A stretch of DNA of 42,800 nucleotides, from contig CANRHH010000021.1 of assembly GCA_947630375.1 (NCBI GenBank), positions 1 to 42,800 of the forward strand. The letters are read 5' to 3'. This document shows, piece after piece, positions 1 through 7,591 of this stretch; the first letter of the stretch is position 1; every line of letters starts with the position of its first letter. The stretch comes from an uncultured Oscillospiraceae bacterium. Its GTDB lineage: Bacteria; Bacillota; Clostridia; Oscillospirales; Oscillospiraceae. Below the pieces are notes generated by a model. That model had not been told where the DNA came from and ran no database searches. It saw only the letters and a list, made by a program, of their open reading frames with translations. The translations under genes and the position numbers were made by a program.

Positions 1-3
1 CAC

Positions 4-53
4 AAAAAACAACACCGGGGTACTGTTTCTTGCAGTCCTCGGTGTTGTTTTTT
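4..53 (+). terminator. Intrinsic terminator of a gene left of the window
   Basis: The left arm ends in CAACACCG (10-17) and pairs with CGGTGTTG (40-47). An inner ACTG/CAGT pairing lies inside. Six Ts follow (48-53) and six As precede, so it could work in both directions. It closes whatever transcription unit enters from the left. Confidence 0.8.
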
Positions 54-92
54 CTGGGCCGTTTTGCTACAGCCCCTGCGTTCGTTTAGGGC

Positions 93-121
93 TTGATTTG
101 GGGCGTGAATAGGGGTATGAT
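93..121 (+). promoter_or_regulatory. Sigma-A-type promoter for the HD-domain gene
   Basis: TTGATT (93-98) and TATGAT (116-121) are separated by exactly 17 nt. The AGGAGG ribosome site and ATG at 150 follow about 20-30 nt downstream, so the 5' leader would be very short. Confidence 0.6.
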
Positions 122-149
122 AGGGGAAAATACAGATAGGAGGCGCCCT

Positions 150-692
150 ATGAGTACCATTCCCACCCCCGAACAGGCCGAGGAGCTTGTCAAGAGATAC
201 AACAAAGAGCCCTTTCACATCCAGCACGCGGAGACCGTCTCCAAGGTGATGGGCGAGTTCGCCAAAGAGTATGACCCGGAGCGGGTGGACTTCTGGCGCA
301 CGGTGGGCATGCTCCACGACATTGATTTTGAGCAGTGGCCGGAGCAGCACTGCGTCAAGGCCAACGAGCTGCTGCACCAGCTGGGCATCGACGAGGAAGT
401 GATCCATGCGGTGATCTCCCACGGCTACGGCATCTGCATCGATGTGGAGCCGGAGAAGTTTATGGAAAAGGTCCTCTTTGCCGTGGACGAGCTTACCGGG
501 CTTATCGGCGCGGCGGCCCTCATGCGGCCCACCGGCATGGAGGGTATGGAGGCCAAGTCGGTCATGAAGAAGTTTAAAGACAAGAAGTTTGCCGCCGGCT
601 GCTCCCGGGACGTGATCCGCCGGGGGGCGGAGATGCTGGGCATGGAGCTGAGTGAACTGATCGGCAGGACCATCGAGGCCATGCGGGCCTGA
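150..692 (+). CDS. HD-domain phosphohydrolase family protein
   Basis: This 180-residue soluble protein shows the HD-superfamily metal pattern: His26 in the first helix, the His56-Asp57 doublet in GMLHDIDF, and His91 in SHGYG. HD proteins are metal-dependent phosphohydrolases, often acting on nucleotides; the substrate here cannot be read from sequence. I chose ATG 150 because AGGAGG lies 7-8 nt upstream. A TTG start at 93 would fall on the -35 box and lacks a ribosome site. The stop codon TGA shares its A with the ATG of the next gene, so the two are probably co-translated. The link to a phosphopantetheinyl transferase is unexplained. Confidence 0.8.
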   Translation: MSTIPTPEQAEELVKRYNKEPFHIQHAETVSKVMGEFAKEYDPERVDFWRTVGMLHDIDFEQWPEQHCVKANELLHQLGIDEEVIHAVISHGYGICIDVEPEKFMEKVLFAVDELTGLIGAAALMRPTGMEGMEAKSVMKKFKDKKFAAGCSRDVIRRGAEMLGMELSELIGRTIEAMRA

Positions 693-1309
693 TGCTGCGC
701 GTTTACATGGCGGATATCGCGGCGCTGGATCCCGGCGCCGCCCTGCCTTTTTTGTCGGCTGCCCGGCGGGAACGGATAGAGCGGCTTCAAAGCCCGCTGG
801 GCAAAAAACAGGGGGCCGGGGCGGAGCTGCTGCTGCGCTATGCCCTGGGCCGGCTGGGGATCCCGGCCCTGCCGGAGATCAGGGCGGACGAAAACGGCAA
901 GCCCCGTTTTATTGAAGGCGGGCCCTGCTTCAGCCTGTCCCACTCGGGCTCCTGGGCTCTCTGCGCCGTGGCCGACCGGGAGGTGGGGGCGGATATCCAG
1001 GAGCGGAGAGCCTGCAAAGAGGCGCTGGTCCGGCGCTTTTTCGCCCCGGACGAGCGGGATGCCGTTCTTCGTGCCCCGGACCGGGACCGGGCGTTTACGT
1101 CTGTCTGGGCCCGGAAGGAGAGCTACGCCAAGGCCCTGGGCTTAGGGCTGAAGCTGCCGATGGAGAGCTTTTCCGTCTTTGCCCTGCCCTCCCCCTGGCA
1201 GATCTGGTGCCGGGAGGCGGAGGCCTTCTGCGTGGCTGTCTGCGCCGGGGGAGACGGGGGACCGGAGGTTTTCCGGGAAATAGACGCAAGTCTCCTGACA
1301 ATCGGTTGA
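692..1309 (+). CDS. 4'-phosphopantetheinyl transferase, Sfp/Gsp type
   Basis: This 205-residue protein transfers phosphopantetheine from CoA to a serine on carrier proteins. It has the Sfp-family signatures: SLSHSG (81-86) for CoA contact, GADIQ (99-103) with the Mg-binding Asp101, and the W-x-x-K-E-S-x-x-K block at 139-147 (Trp139, Lys142, Glu143, Lys147). The length fits the family (about 200-240). Sfp-type enzymes usually serve peptide or polyketide synthases or act as a broad ACP activator. No such synthase is in this window, so the target is unknown. The start overlaps the preceding stop by one base. Confidence 0.88.
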   Translation: MLRVYMADIAALDPGAALPFLSAARRERIERLQSPLGKKQGAGAELLLRYALGRLGIPALPEIRADENGKPRFIEGGPCFSLSHSGSWALCAVADREVGADIQERRACKEALVRRFFAPDERDAVLRAPDRDRAFTSVWARKESYAKALGLGLKLPMESFSVFALPSPWQIWCREAEAFCVAVCAGGDGGPEVFREIDASLLTIG

Positions 1310-1352
1310 CTTTCCCGCCGGCATTCTTTACACTGGCCCTGAGGTGATCGTG

Positions 1353-2126
1353 ATGGACAAGGAAAAGACCGGCCGGCTCATCGCCCAGGCCCGGAAAGAG
1401 CGGGGCCTGACCCAGCGGCAGCTGGCGGAGCGGCTGCATATCACCGCCAAGGCAGTGAGCAAGTGGGAGACCGGCGTCAGCGCGCCGGACGTGGGGCTGC
1501 TGATCCCCCTGGCGGAGGAGCTGGGGCTGAGCGCCACGGAGCTGCTGGAGGGACGGCGGATGGCCGTGCCGGAGGACCGGAGCCCGGAGCAGGTGGAGGA
1601 CATCGTCAAGTCCGCCCTGACCTACTCCGAACAGTCCCCGGAGCTGGAGCGGAAGCGGCGGAAAAAGCGGGCCCTGGTCTACGGCGCCTGCGTAGCCGTC
1701 GCCGCCCTGGAGACAGGGGGCCTCTGGCTGCTGGAGGCCCGGACCGGCCGGGGCCTTTTGGCACAGCTGCTGAGTTCCTTTGGGGTCATGGAGCTGCTGA
1801 GCCTGGTCTTTGGGGCCTATCTGATGCTGCTGATCCCGGAGCGCCTGCCCGCGTACTATGACGACAATGCCATCAGCGCCGTGTCCTTCGGGGCCTTTCG
1901 CATGAACCTGGCGGGGATCCATTTCAACAACCGGAACTGGCCTCATATCCTCCGGGCCATGCGGGCCTGGTGCGTGCTGGAGGCGGTGCTGGGTTTGCCC
2001 CTGAGCGCCGCCTGGGCGGTCCTCTTCCCGGCGGCCTACGGGCGCTGGGGCTGGCAGGCGCTGCTTCTGCTGTTTTTGGGCGGGCTGTTCGTGCCGGTCT
2101 ATGTGCAGGGGAAAAAATATCAGTAG
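1353..2126 (+). CDS. XRE-type HTH regulator with C-terminal membrane segments
   Basis: Residues about 5-62 form a classical helix-turn-helix of the XRE/Cro family (GLTQRQLAERLHITAKAVSKWETG). A charged linker follows (ERKRRKKR), then three or four hydrophobic segments between about residues 105 and 250. The protein is therefore a DNA-binding domain anchored in the membrane. This architecture is common in Clostridia, where such regulators are thought to sense membrane state. The tail has a faint resemblance to SdpI-like proteins, which I cannot confirm. ATG 1353 is preferred over GTG 1344 because GAGGTG lies 7 nt before it. Its target is unknown; it sits just upstream of the aromatic operon but has its own stop and no overlap. 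Confidence 0.75.
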   Translation: MDKEKTGRLIAQARKERGLTQRQLAERLHITAKAVSKWETGVSAPDVGLLIPLAEELGLSATELLEGRRMAVPEDRSPEQVEDIVKSALTYSEQSPELERKRRKKRALVYGACVAVAALETGGLWLLEARTGRGLLAQLLSSFGVMELLSLVFGAYLMLLIPERLPAYYDDNAISAVSFGAFRMNLAGIHFNNRNWPHILRAMRAWCVLEAVLGLPLSAAWAVLFPAAYGRWGWQALLLLFLGGLFVPVYVQGKKYQ

Positions 2127-2155
2127 AGCAAGATCTGTTTTTTGCATTTTTGGGC

Positions 2156-2184
2156 TTGACAGAAAGAGTCGAAGCGGCTATAGT
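2156..2184 (+). promoter_or_regulatory. Promoter of the aromatic operon
   Basis: TTGACA (2156-2161), a 17-nt spacer and TATAGT (2179-2184) form a near-perfect vegetative promoter. The -10 lies inside an inverted repeat, CTATAG-TAA-CTATAG (2178-2192), which could be an operator. Transcription would begin near 2191, about 23 nt before the leader peptide start codon. Confidence 0.85.
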
Positions 2185-2213
2185 AACTATAGTTCGATTT
2201 TTGGAGCGCTGTT

Positions 2214-2270
2214 ATGAAGAAGTTCGCTTACGCCGCCTATTACTTTTACTTTACCGACGCTGTGAGGTAA
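2214..2270 (+). CDS. Phe/Tyr-rich leader peptide of the aromatic operon
   Basis: This is an 18-codon open frame starting ATG at 2214 and ending TAA at 2268-2270, with GGAG (2203-2206) 7 nt upstream. It encodes MKKFAYAAYYFYFTDAVR: three Phe and four Tyr, five of them consecutive (Tyr-Tyr-Phe-Tyr-Phe, 2238-2252). It contains no Trp. Aromatic codon runs before a terminator hairpin are the hallmark of ribosome-mediated attenuation, as in the enterobacterial pheA leader. Scarcity of charged tRNA-Phe or tRNA-Tyr would stall the ribosome here and favour read-through into aroF. Good ribosome spacing and position between promoter and hairpin support expression. It is too short for usual gene callers. 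Confidence 0.85.
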   Translation: MKKFAYAAYYFYFTDAVR

Positions 2271-2316
2271 GGGTAATTTGTGGTGCAAAGAACGGCTCAG
2301 ACAAAACGCTTTCATT

Positions 2317-2350
2317 GCCACACAGGTTATCCTGTGTGGCTTCAGTTTTT
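2317..2350 (+). terminator. Attenuator hairpin before aroF
   Basis: A perfect 10-bp stem, GCCACACAGG (2317-2326) with CCTGTGTGGC (2331-2340), has a TTAT loop and is followed by TTCAGTTTTT (2341-2350). It lies 47 nt after the leader-peptide stop and 18 nt before the aroF ATG. It can therefore only act as a premature terminator of the operon transcript. By hand, 2279-2290 can pair with 2309-2322 (TGTGG:CCACA plus AAAG:CTTT), which would open the stem as an antiterminator. Confidence 0.85.
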
Positions 2351-2368
2351 ATTTGGGAGGATAGAGAC

Positions 2369-3373
2369 ATGATCGTCGTATTGAAGCATGGGGTGACCCA
2401 GGAGAAGAAGGAGCAGCTGATCGCCTGGCTGCAGAACCTGGGGCTGCGGATCCACGTGTCCGACGGGGAGTTCCAGACGGTGCTGGGCCTGATCGGGGAT
2501 ACCAGCCGGGTGGACATGGACCTGGTGGCCAGTCTGGAGATCGTCAGCGCGGTAAAGCGGGTGTCCGAGCCCTTCAAGTGCTGCAACCGGAAGTTCCACC
2601 CGGAAGACATGATCGTGGACGTGAACGGCGTCAAGATCGGCGGCGGCAACTTCGTCATGATCGCGGGGCCCTGCTCCGTGGAGAGCGAGGAGCAGATCCT
2701 CACGGTGGCCAAGGCCGTCAAAGAGGCCGGGGCCCAGATGCTCCGGGGCGGCGCTTTCAAGCCCCGCACCTCGCCTTACGACTTTCCCGGCCTCAAGGCC
2801 CCGGGGCTGGAGCTTTTGAAGCTGGCCCGGAAGGAGACCGGCCTGCCCTTCGTCACCGAGATCATGAACATCCAGGACCTGCCCCTGTTTGAGGACGTGG
2901 ATATGCTCCAGGTGGGGGCCCGGAACATGCAGAACTTTGACCTGCTGCGTGAGCTGGGCAAGATCAACAAGCCCATCCTCCTGAAAAGGGGCCTGGCCAA
3001 CACCCTCAAGGAGCTGCTGATGAGCGCGGAGTACATCATGGCCAGCGGCAACGAGCAGGTGGTCCTCTGTGAGCGGGGCATCCGCACCTTCAGCGACTAC
3101 ACCCGCAACACCCTGGACATCTCCGCCGTGCCCATGCTCCACGAGCTGACCCATCTGCCCGTGATCGTGGACCCCAGCCACTCCACCGGCATCGCCCGGC
3201 TGGTGCCCTCCATGTCCCTGGCGGGGGCGGCCTGCGGGGCCGACGGCCTCATCATCGAGGTCCACAATGACCCCATCCACGCCCTGTGCGACGGGGCTCA
3301 GTCCCTGCGGCCGGAGGAGTACGCGGAGCTGTCCCGGAAGGTCCGGGCCGTGCGGGAGGCCATTGCCCAATGA
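2369..3373 (+). CDS. aroF: 3-deoxy-7-phosphoheptulonate (DAHP) synthase, type I-beta
   Basis: This enzyme condenses phosphoenolpyruvate and erythrose-4-phosphate to DAHP, the first shikimate step. The 334-residue protein has an N-terminal ferredoxin-like regulatory domain (about 1-68), as in Thermotoga DAHP synthase, where it mediates tyrosine feedback. The TIM-barrel follows, with IAGPCSVES (metal Cys102), KPRTSPYDFPG for substrate phosphate, VGARNMQN, the PILLKRG lysine loop and DPSHSTG. ATG 2369 is preceded by GGGAGG at 2355-2360. It is the first gene after the attenuator and overlaps tyrA by an ATGA. Allosteric control by Phe or Tyr is inferred from the domain, not shown. Confidence 0.95.
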   Translation: MIVVLKHGVTQEKKEQLIAWLQNLGLRIHVSDGEFQTVLGLIGDTSRVDMDLVASLEIVSAVKRVSEPFKCCNRKFHPEDMIVDVNGVKIGGGNFVMIAGPCSVESEEQILTVAKAVKEAGAQMLRGGAFKPRTSPYDFPGLKAPGLELLKLARKETGLPFVTEIMNIQDLPLFEDVDMLQVGARNMQNFDLLRELGKINKPILLKRGLANTLKELLMSAEYIMASGNEQVVLCERGIRTFSDYTRNTLDISAVPMLHELTHLPVIVDPSHSTGIARLVPSMSLAGAACGADGLIIEVHNDPIHALCDGAQSLRPEEYAELSRKVRAVREAIAQ

Positions 3374-4203
3374 TGGTCGGGATCGCGGGCCTGGGGCTCA
3401 TCGGGGGCTCTTTTGCCAAGGCCTATCATGAAAAGGGCTGGCGGGTGCTGGCCTGGAACCGAAACCGCTCGGTGTACGACTTCGCGGTGATGAGCGGCGC
3501 GGTGGACGGAGAACTGAACGAGGAGAGCATCGGGGACTGCGACTTAGTGCTGGTGGCCCTGTACCCTCAAGCCGCCATCGAATACCTGGAGCGGCTGGGG
3601 CCCTTCATCGGCAAAAAGCCCCTGGTGATCGACTGCTGCGGCACCAAGCGGGTGGTCTGCGCCGCCTGCTTCCCTCTGGCGGAGAAAGACGGCTTTACCT
3701 ATCTGGGCGGGCATCCCATGGCGGGCACCCAGTATTCCGGCTTCAAATACGCCAAGGCCAATCTGTACAAGGGCGCGCCCATGGTGATCGTCCCCCCGGT
3801 GTATGACGATATCGGCCTGCTGGGCCGGGTGAAGGAGCTGCTCTCCCCGGCGGAGTTCGGCAGCATCTCCGTGACCACCGCCGAAAAGCACGATGAGATG
3901 ATCGCCTTTACCTCCCAGCTGGCCCATGTGGTGTCCAACGCCTACATCAAAAGCCCCACGGCGGGCAGCCACAAGGGCTTTTCCGCCGGCAGCTATAAGG
4001 ACATGACCCGGGTGGCCTGGCTCAACCCCCAGATGTGGGCGGAGCTGTTTCTGGAAAACAAGGATTATCTCATCCGGGAGCTGGATGGGATCATCGGGAG
4101 CTTATTGGAATATAAGGCCGCCATGGAGGCGGACGATCTGCCGGAGCTGGTCCGGCTGCTGGACGAGGGAAAGAGGAGAAAAGAGGAGGTGGACGGCCGG
4201 TGA
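3370..4203 (+). CDS. tyrA: Prephenate dehydrogenase
   Basis: This 277-residue enzyme oxidatively decarboxylates prephenate to 4-hydroxyphenylpyruvate, the committed step to tyrosine. The N-terminal Rossmann fold shows GLGLIGGSFAK (7-17). The catalytic region carries GGHPMAGT (113-120) with His115. The C-terminal helical dimerisation domain ends without an ACT domain, so direct tyrosine inhibition through an ACT module is not expected. The start ATG at 3370 overlaps the aroF stop in an ATGA; a second ATG at 3373 is also possible. It lies second in the operon, ahead of the common-pathway genes. Confidence 0.93.
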   Translation: MMVGIAGLGLIGGSFAKAYHEKGWRVLAWNRNRSVYDFAVMSGAVDGELNEESIGDCDLVLVALYPQAAIEYLERLGPFIGKKPLVIDCCGTKRVVCAACFPLAEKDGFTYLGGHPMAGTQYSGFKYAKANLYKGAPMVIVPPVYDDIGLLGRVKELLSPAEFGSISVTTAEKHDEMIAFTSQLAHVVSNAYIKSPTAGSHKGFSAGSYKDMTRVAWLNPQMWAELFLENKDYLIRELDGIIGSLLEYKAAMEADDLPELVRLLDEGKRRKEEVDGR

Positions 4204-5261
4204 CGGTGGTGCAGGTGCAGGCTTCCCGCAGCTATGAGGTGCTGATCGGGGAAGGGCTGCTGAAGGAAGCGGGGGAGCGGATCCGGGCCGTCACCCGGGC
4301 CGGGACCGCCGTCATCGTGGCGGGGGATATCGTCTGGCCCCTCTACGGCCAGCGGCTCTCCCGGTCCCTGGAGGCCGCGGGCTTTCGGGTGCTGTCCTAT
4401 GTGATCCCCCACGGGGAGCGGTCCAAGAACCTGGAGACCTACGGGGCCCTGCTGGCCTTCCTGGCGGAGCACCGGGTCAACCGGGGGGACGTGCTGGTGG
4501 CCCTGGGCGGCGGCGTCACCGGGGATCTGACCGGTTTTGCCGCCTCCACCTATCAGCGGGGGATGGACTTTGTCCAGGTGCCCACCACGCTCTTGGCGGC
4601 GGTGGACTCCTCCGTGGGCGGCAAGACCGCCGTAGACCTGCCCACCGGCAAAAACCAGGTGGGGACCTTTTATCAGCCCTCTCTGGTCCTCTGCGACCTG
4701 GAGACCCTGGGCACCCTCCCGGAGGAGGAGTACCGCTGCGGCTGCGCGGAGGTCATCAAATACGGCGTGCTGGGCAGCGCCAAGCTCTTTAACGAGCTGG
4801 AGCTCCTGCCCGTCCGGGAGCAGCTGGAGCATGTGATCGCCGAGTGCGTGCGCATGAAGCGGGACATCGTGGCCGCGGACGAGTTTGACCGGGGCCGCCG
4901 GCAACTGCTGAACCTGGGGCACTCGGTGGGCCACGCGGTGGAGGCCTGCAGCGGCTACACCGTGCTCCACGGCCAGGCCGTGGCCATCGGGCTGGCCGTC
5001 GTCACCCGGGCCGCCTACGAGCGGGGGCTGTGCTTCCGCAACACCTTGGAGGCGGTGCTGGGCATTTTGAAAAAATACGGCCTGCCCACGGAGCCCGGCT
5101 ATTCCCGGGCGGCGCTGGAGGAGGCCATGCTGGCGGACAAGAAGCTCTCCGGCGGGCAGCTGAGGCTCATCATCCCCCGTGAGATCGGCCATTGCGAGAT
5201 CCTGCCGGTGCCGGTGGAGGACATCGGCGTGTGGCTGGCGGCCGGGGGACTGCAGGCATGA
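4200..5261 (+). CDS. aroB: 3-dehydroquinate synthase
   Basis: This enzyme converts DAHP to 3-dehydroquinate with catalytic NAD and a divalent metal, shikimate step 2. The 353-residue length is typical. The motifs are GGGVTGD (103-109, nucleotide binding), VPTTLLAAVDSSVGGKTAVD (active-site loop), GCAEVIKYG, and the metal ligands in LNLGHSVGHAVE and LHGQAVAIG. The start is a GTG overlapping the tyrA stop (GTGA), which implies translational coupling. The stop overlaps the aroA ATG. Confidence 0.95.
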   Translation: MTVVQVQASRSYEVLIGEGLLKEAGERIRAVTRAGTAVIVAGDIVWPLYGQRLSRSLEAAGFRVLSYVIPHGERSKNLETYGALLAFLAEHRVNRGDVLVALGGGVTGDLTGFAASTYQRGMDFVQVPTTLLAAVDSSVGGKTAVDLPTGKNQVGTFYQPSLVLCDLETLGTLPEEEYRCGCAEVIKYGVLGSAKLFNELELLPVREQLEHVIAECVRMKRDIVAADEFDRGRRQLLNLGHSVGHAVEACSGYTVLHGQAVAIGLAVVTRAAYERGLCFRNTLEAVLGILKKYGLPTEPGYSRAALEEAMLADKKLSGGQLRLIIPREIGHCEILPVPVEDIGVWLAAGGLQA

Positions 5262-6520
5262 CGGAACGAGTGATCGCGCCGGGGCAGCGCTCCGGCCAGG
5301 TGAAGATCCCGGCCTCCAAATCCCAGGCCCACCGGCTGCTGATCTGCGCGGCCTTGGGGGAGCGGGAGGTCCTGCTCCGCTGTGACGGGATCTCCAGGGA
5401 TATCGCGGCCACGGCCGCCTGTTTAAACGCTTTAGGGGCGGAGATCCGGGAGACAGAAGCCGGCACCCTCCGCATCCGGCCCATCGAGTCCGTCCCGGCG
5501 GGGCCGCTGGCCCTGCCCTGCGGAGAGAGCGGTTCCACCCTGCGCTTCCTGCTGCCTTTGGCGGGGGCTTTGGGGGCGGAGGCGGACTTTCATATGGAGG
5601 GCCGTTTGCCCCAGCGGCCTCTGGCCCCGCTGGACCGGGCGCTGGAGGAGCACGGGCTGCGCCTAAAGCGGGACGGAGATCTGCTCCGCTGCCGGGGGCA
5701 GCTCCGGAGCGGGGATTACAGCCTGCCCGGGAACGTGTCCTCCCAGTACATCTCGGGCCTGTTGATGGCCCTGCCCCTGCTGGAGGGGGACAGCCGCTTA
5801 GAGGTGACGGGGCCGGTGGAATCCGCCGGGTACATCGCCATGACCGAGGCGGCTCTGGCCCTGGCGGGCCTGGAGCCGGTGAAGACCGGCTGGCATTATG
5901 CCATTTCCGGCGGCCGCCGGGCCGCTCTGCCTGGGGAACTCCAGGTGGAGGGGGACTGGTCCAACGCCGCCTTCTTCCTGTGCATGGGCGCCCTGTCTGA
6001 GGAAGGGGTCACCGTGCGGGGCCTGTCGGCGGCCTCCCTCCAGGGGGACCGGGCCGTGCTGGCGGTCCTGGGGGCCCTGGGGGCCCGGGTGGAGGAGACG
6101 GAGGCGGGCGTCACCGTCCGCCGGGGGGAGCTGCGGGGCTGCGTCATCGACGCGGCGCCGATCCCGGATCTGATCCCGGTCCTGTGCGTGGCGGCCTCCG
6201 TGGCCGCGGGGGAGACCCGGGTGATCCACGCCGGCCGGCTCCGGCTCAAGGAGTCGGACCGGATCGAGAGCACCGCCCGGCTGCTGAAAAGCCTGGGCGG
6301 GGACGTGACCGAGCTGGAAGATGGCCTGGTGCTCCGGGGCGTGGCGGCGCTGAAGGGCGGCGCGGTGGACGCCTGCGGGGACCATCGGATCGCCATGGCG
6401 GCGGCCACCGCCGCCTGCGCCTGCCGGGGGCCGGTGACAGTGAAGGGCGCAGAGTGCGTGGAGAAGTCCTACCCCCGGTTTTGGGAAGATTTTGCGCGTT
6501 TGCGGGGAGGCGAATCATGA
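5258..6520 (+). CDS. aroA: 3-phosphoshikimate 1-carboxyvinyltransferase (EPSP synthase)
   Basis: This enzyme adds enolpyruvate from PEP to shikimate-3-phosphate, step 6. The 420-residue protein has KIPASKSQAHR (Lys21, Arg26) at the S3P/PEP site, the PEP loop GESGSTLRFL (89-98), LKESDRIE with the catalytic Asp/Glu, and GDHRIAMA near the C-terminus. In the PEP loop the position of E. coli Thr97 is Ser93 and that of Pro101 is Phe97; Gly96 is kept as Gly92. The ATG at 5258 overlaps the aroB stop (ATGA). The first candidate start upstream lies deep within aroB and is rejected. Confidence 0.95.
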   Translation: MTERVIAPGQRSGQVKIPASKSQAHRLLICAALGEREVLLRCDGISRDIAATAACLNALGAEIRETEAGTLRIRPIESVPAGPLALPCGESGSTLRFLLPLAGALGAEADFHMEGRLPQRPLAPLDRALEEHGLRLKRDGDLLRCRGQLRSGDYSLPGNVSSQYISGLLMALPLLEGDSRLEVTGPVESAGYIAMTEAALALAGLEPVKTGWHYAISGGRRAALPGELQVEGDWSNAAFFLCMGALSEEGVTVRGLSAASLQGDRAVLAVLGALGARVEETEAGVTVRRGELRGCVIDAAPIPDLIPVLCVAASVAAGETRVIHAGRLRLKESDRIESTARLLKSLGGDVTELEDGLVLRGVAALKGGAVDACGDHRIAMAAATAACACRGPVTVKGAECVEKSYPRFWEDFARLRGGES

Positions 6521-7587
6521 GCAGCAGCTATGGAGAAAACATGCGCCTGACCGTTTTCGGCCAGTCCCACTCGGCGGCCATCGGCGTGACCATAGAGGGC
6601 CTGCCCGCCGGGCTGGAGCTGGACTTAGAGGCGCTCCAGCGTTTTTTGGACCGGCGTGCCCCGGGCCGGAACGCGTATTCCACCGCCCGTAAAGAGGCCG
6701 ACGCCCCGGAGTTTCTCTCCGGGCTCAAGGGAAACGTCACCTGCGGCGCGCCTCTGACGGCCATCATTCGCAACACCAACGCCCGCTCCGGGGACTATGA
6801 CGCCTTTGCCGATATCCCCCGGCCGGGCCACGCGGACTATACCGCCCGCGTCAAGTACGGCGGGGCGGAGGACCGCTCCGGCGGCGGGCATTTCTCCGGC
6901 CGGCTCACCGCGCCCCTGTGCATCGCCGGGGGCATCTGCCTCCAGCTGCTGGAGCGGGAGAACATCCGGGTGCTCTCCCGGATCCTGTCCATTGGGGACG
7001 TGACGGACAGGGGAGAGCTGCTCGCCTCCACGGCGGAGAAGGCCTTCCCCACGGTGGACGAGGCCGCGGGGCTTGCCATGCAGGCGTGCATCGCCCGGGC
7101 CCGGGCGGAAGGGGACTCGGTGGGCGGCGTGGTGGAATGCGCCGTGCTGGGTCTGCCCGCCGGGCTGGGGGACCCGATGTTTGACGGGATGGAAAACCGG
7201 ATCGCCCGGATCGTCTTCGGGATCCCGGCGGTGAAGGGCCTGGAGTTTGGCGCGGGCTTTGCCGCGGCCGGGCTTCGGGGCAGCGAGAACAACGACCCCT
7301 ATGTGATCGAAAACGGCAGGGTCAAAACCGCCTCCAACCGCTGCGGCGGCATTTTGGGCGGCATTACCAACGGGATGCCCCTCCTCTTCCGGGCGGCTTT
7401 CAAGCCCACGCCCTCCATCGCTTTGGAGCAGGACAGCGTGGATTTAGCGGCCATGGCCCCGGTCAAGCTGCGGGTGGGCGGCCGGCATGACCCCTGCATC
7501 GTCCCCAGGGCGGTGCCCGTGGTGGAGGCGGCGGCGGCCATCGCCGTATACGACGCGCTTCTGGCGCGCAGAAAGGAAACAAGGTGA
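6517..7587 (+). CDS. aroC: Chorismate synthase
   Basis: This enzyme performs the 1,4-elimination of phosphate from EPSP to give chorismate, with reduced FMN as cofactor, step 7. The 356-residue protein begins MSSSYGENMRLTVFGQSHS, with the conserved GQSHS histidine. It continues with the RRAPGRN segment and GAEDRSGGGHFSGRLTA, the central FMN/EPSP signature. The C-terminal GGRHDPCIVPRAVPVVEA is the family's second signature. The ATG at 6517 overlaps the aroA stop in an ATGA. It is soluble and is expected to be tetrameric, as in the family. Confidence 0.96.
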   Translation: MSSSYGENMRLTVFGQSHSAAIGVTIEGLPAGLELDLEALQRFLDRRAPGRNAYSTARKEADAPEFLSGLKGNVTCGAPLTAIIRNTNARSGDYDAFADIPRPGHADYTARVKYGGAEDRSGGGHFSGRLTAPLCIAGGICLQLLERENIRVLSRILSIGDVTDRGELLASTAEKAFPTVDEAAGLAMQACIARARAEGDSVGGVVECAVLGLPAGLGDPMFDGMENRIARIVFGIPAVKGLEFGAGFAAAGLRGSENNDPYVIENGRVKTASNRCGGILGGITNGMPLLFRAAFKPTPSIALEQDSVDLAAMAPVKLRVGGRHDPCIVPRAVPVVEAAAAIAVYDALLARRKETR

Positions 7588-7591
7588 GAAA

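Noticed and set aside
2191-2368. T-box or metabolite riboswitch in the aroF leader
   Set aside because: No T-box sequence or specifier-loop arrangement is visible, and the 178-nt leader is fully accounted for by a leader peptide and attenuator hairpin.
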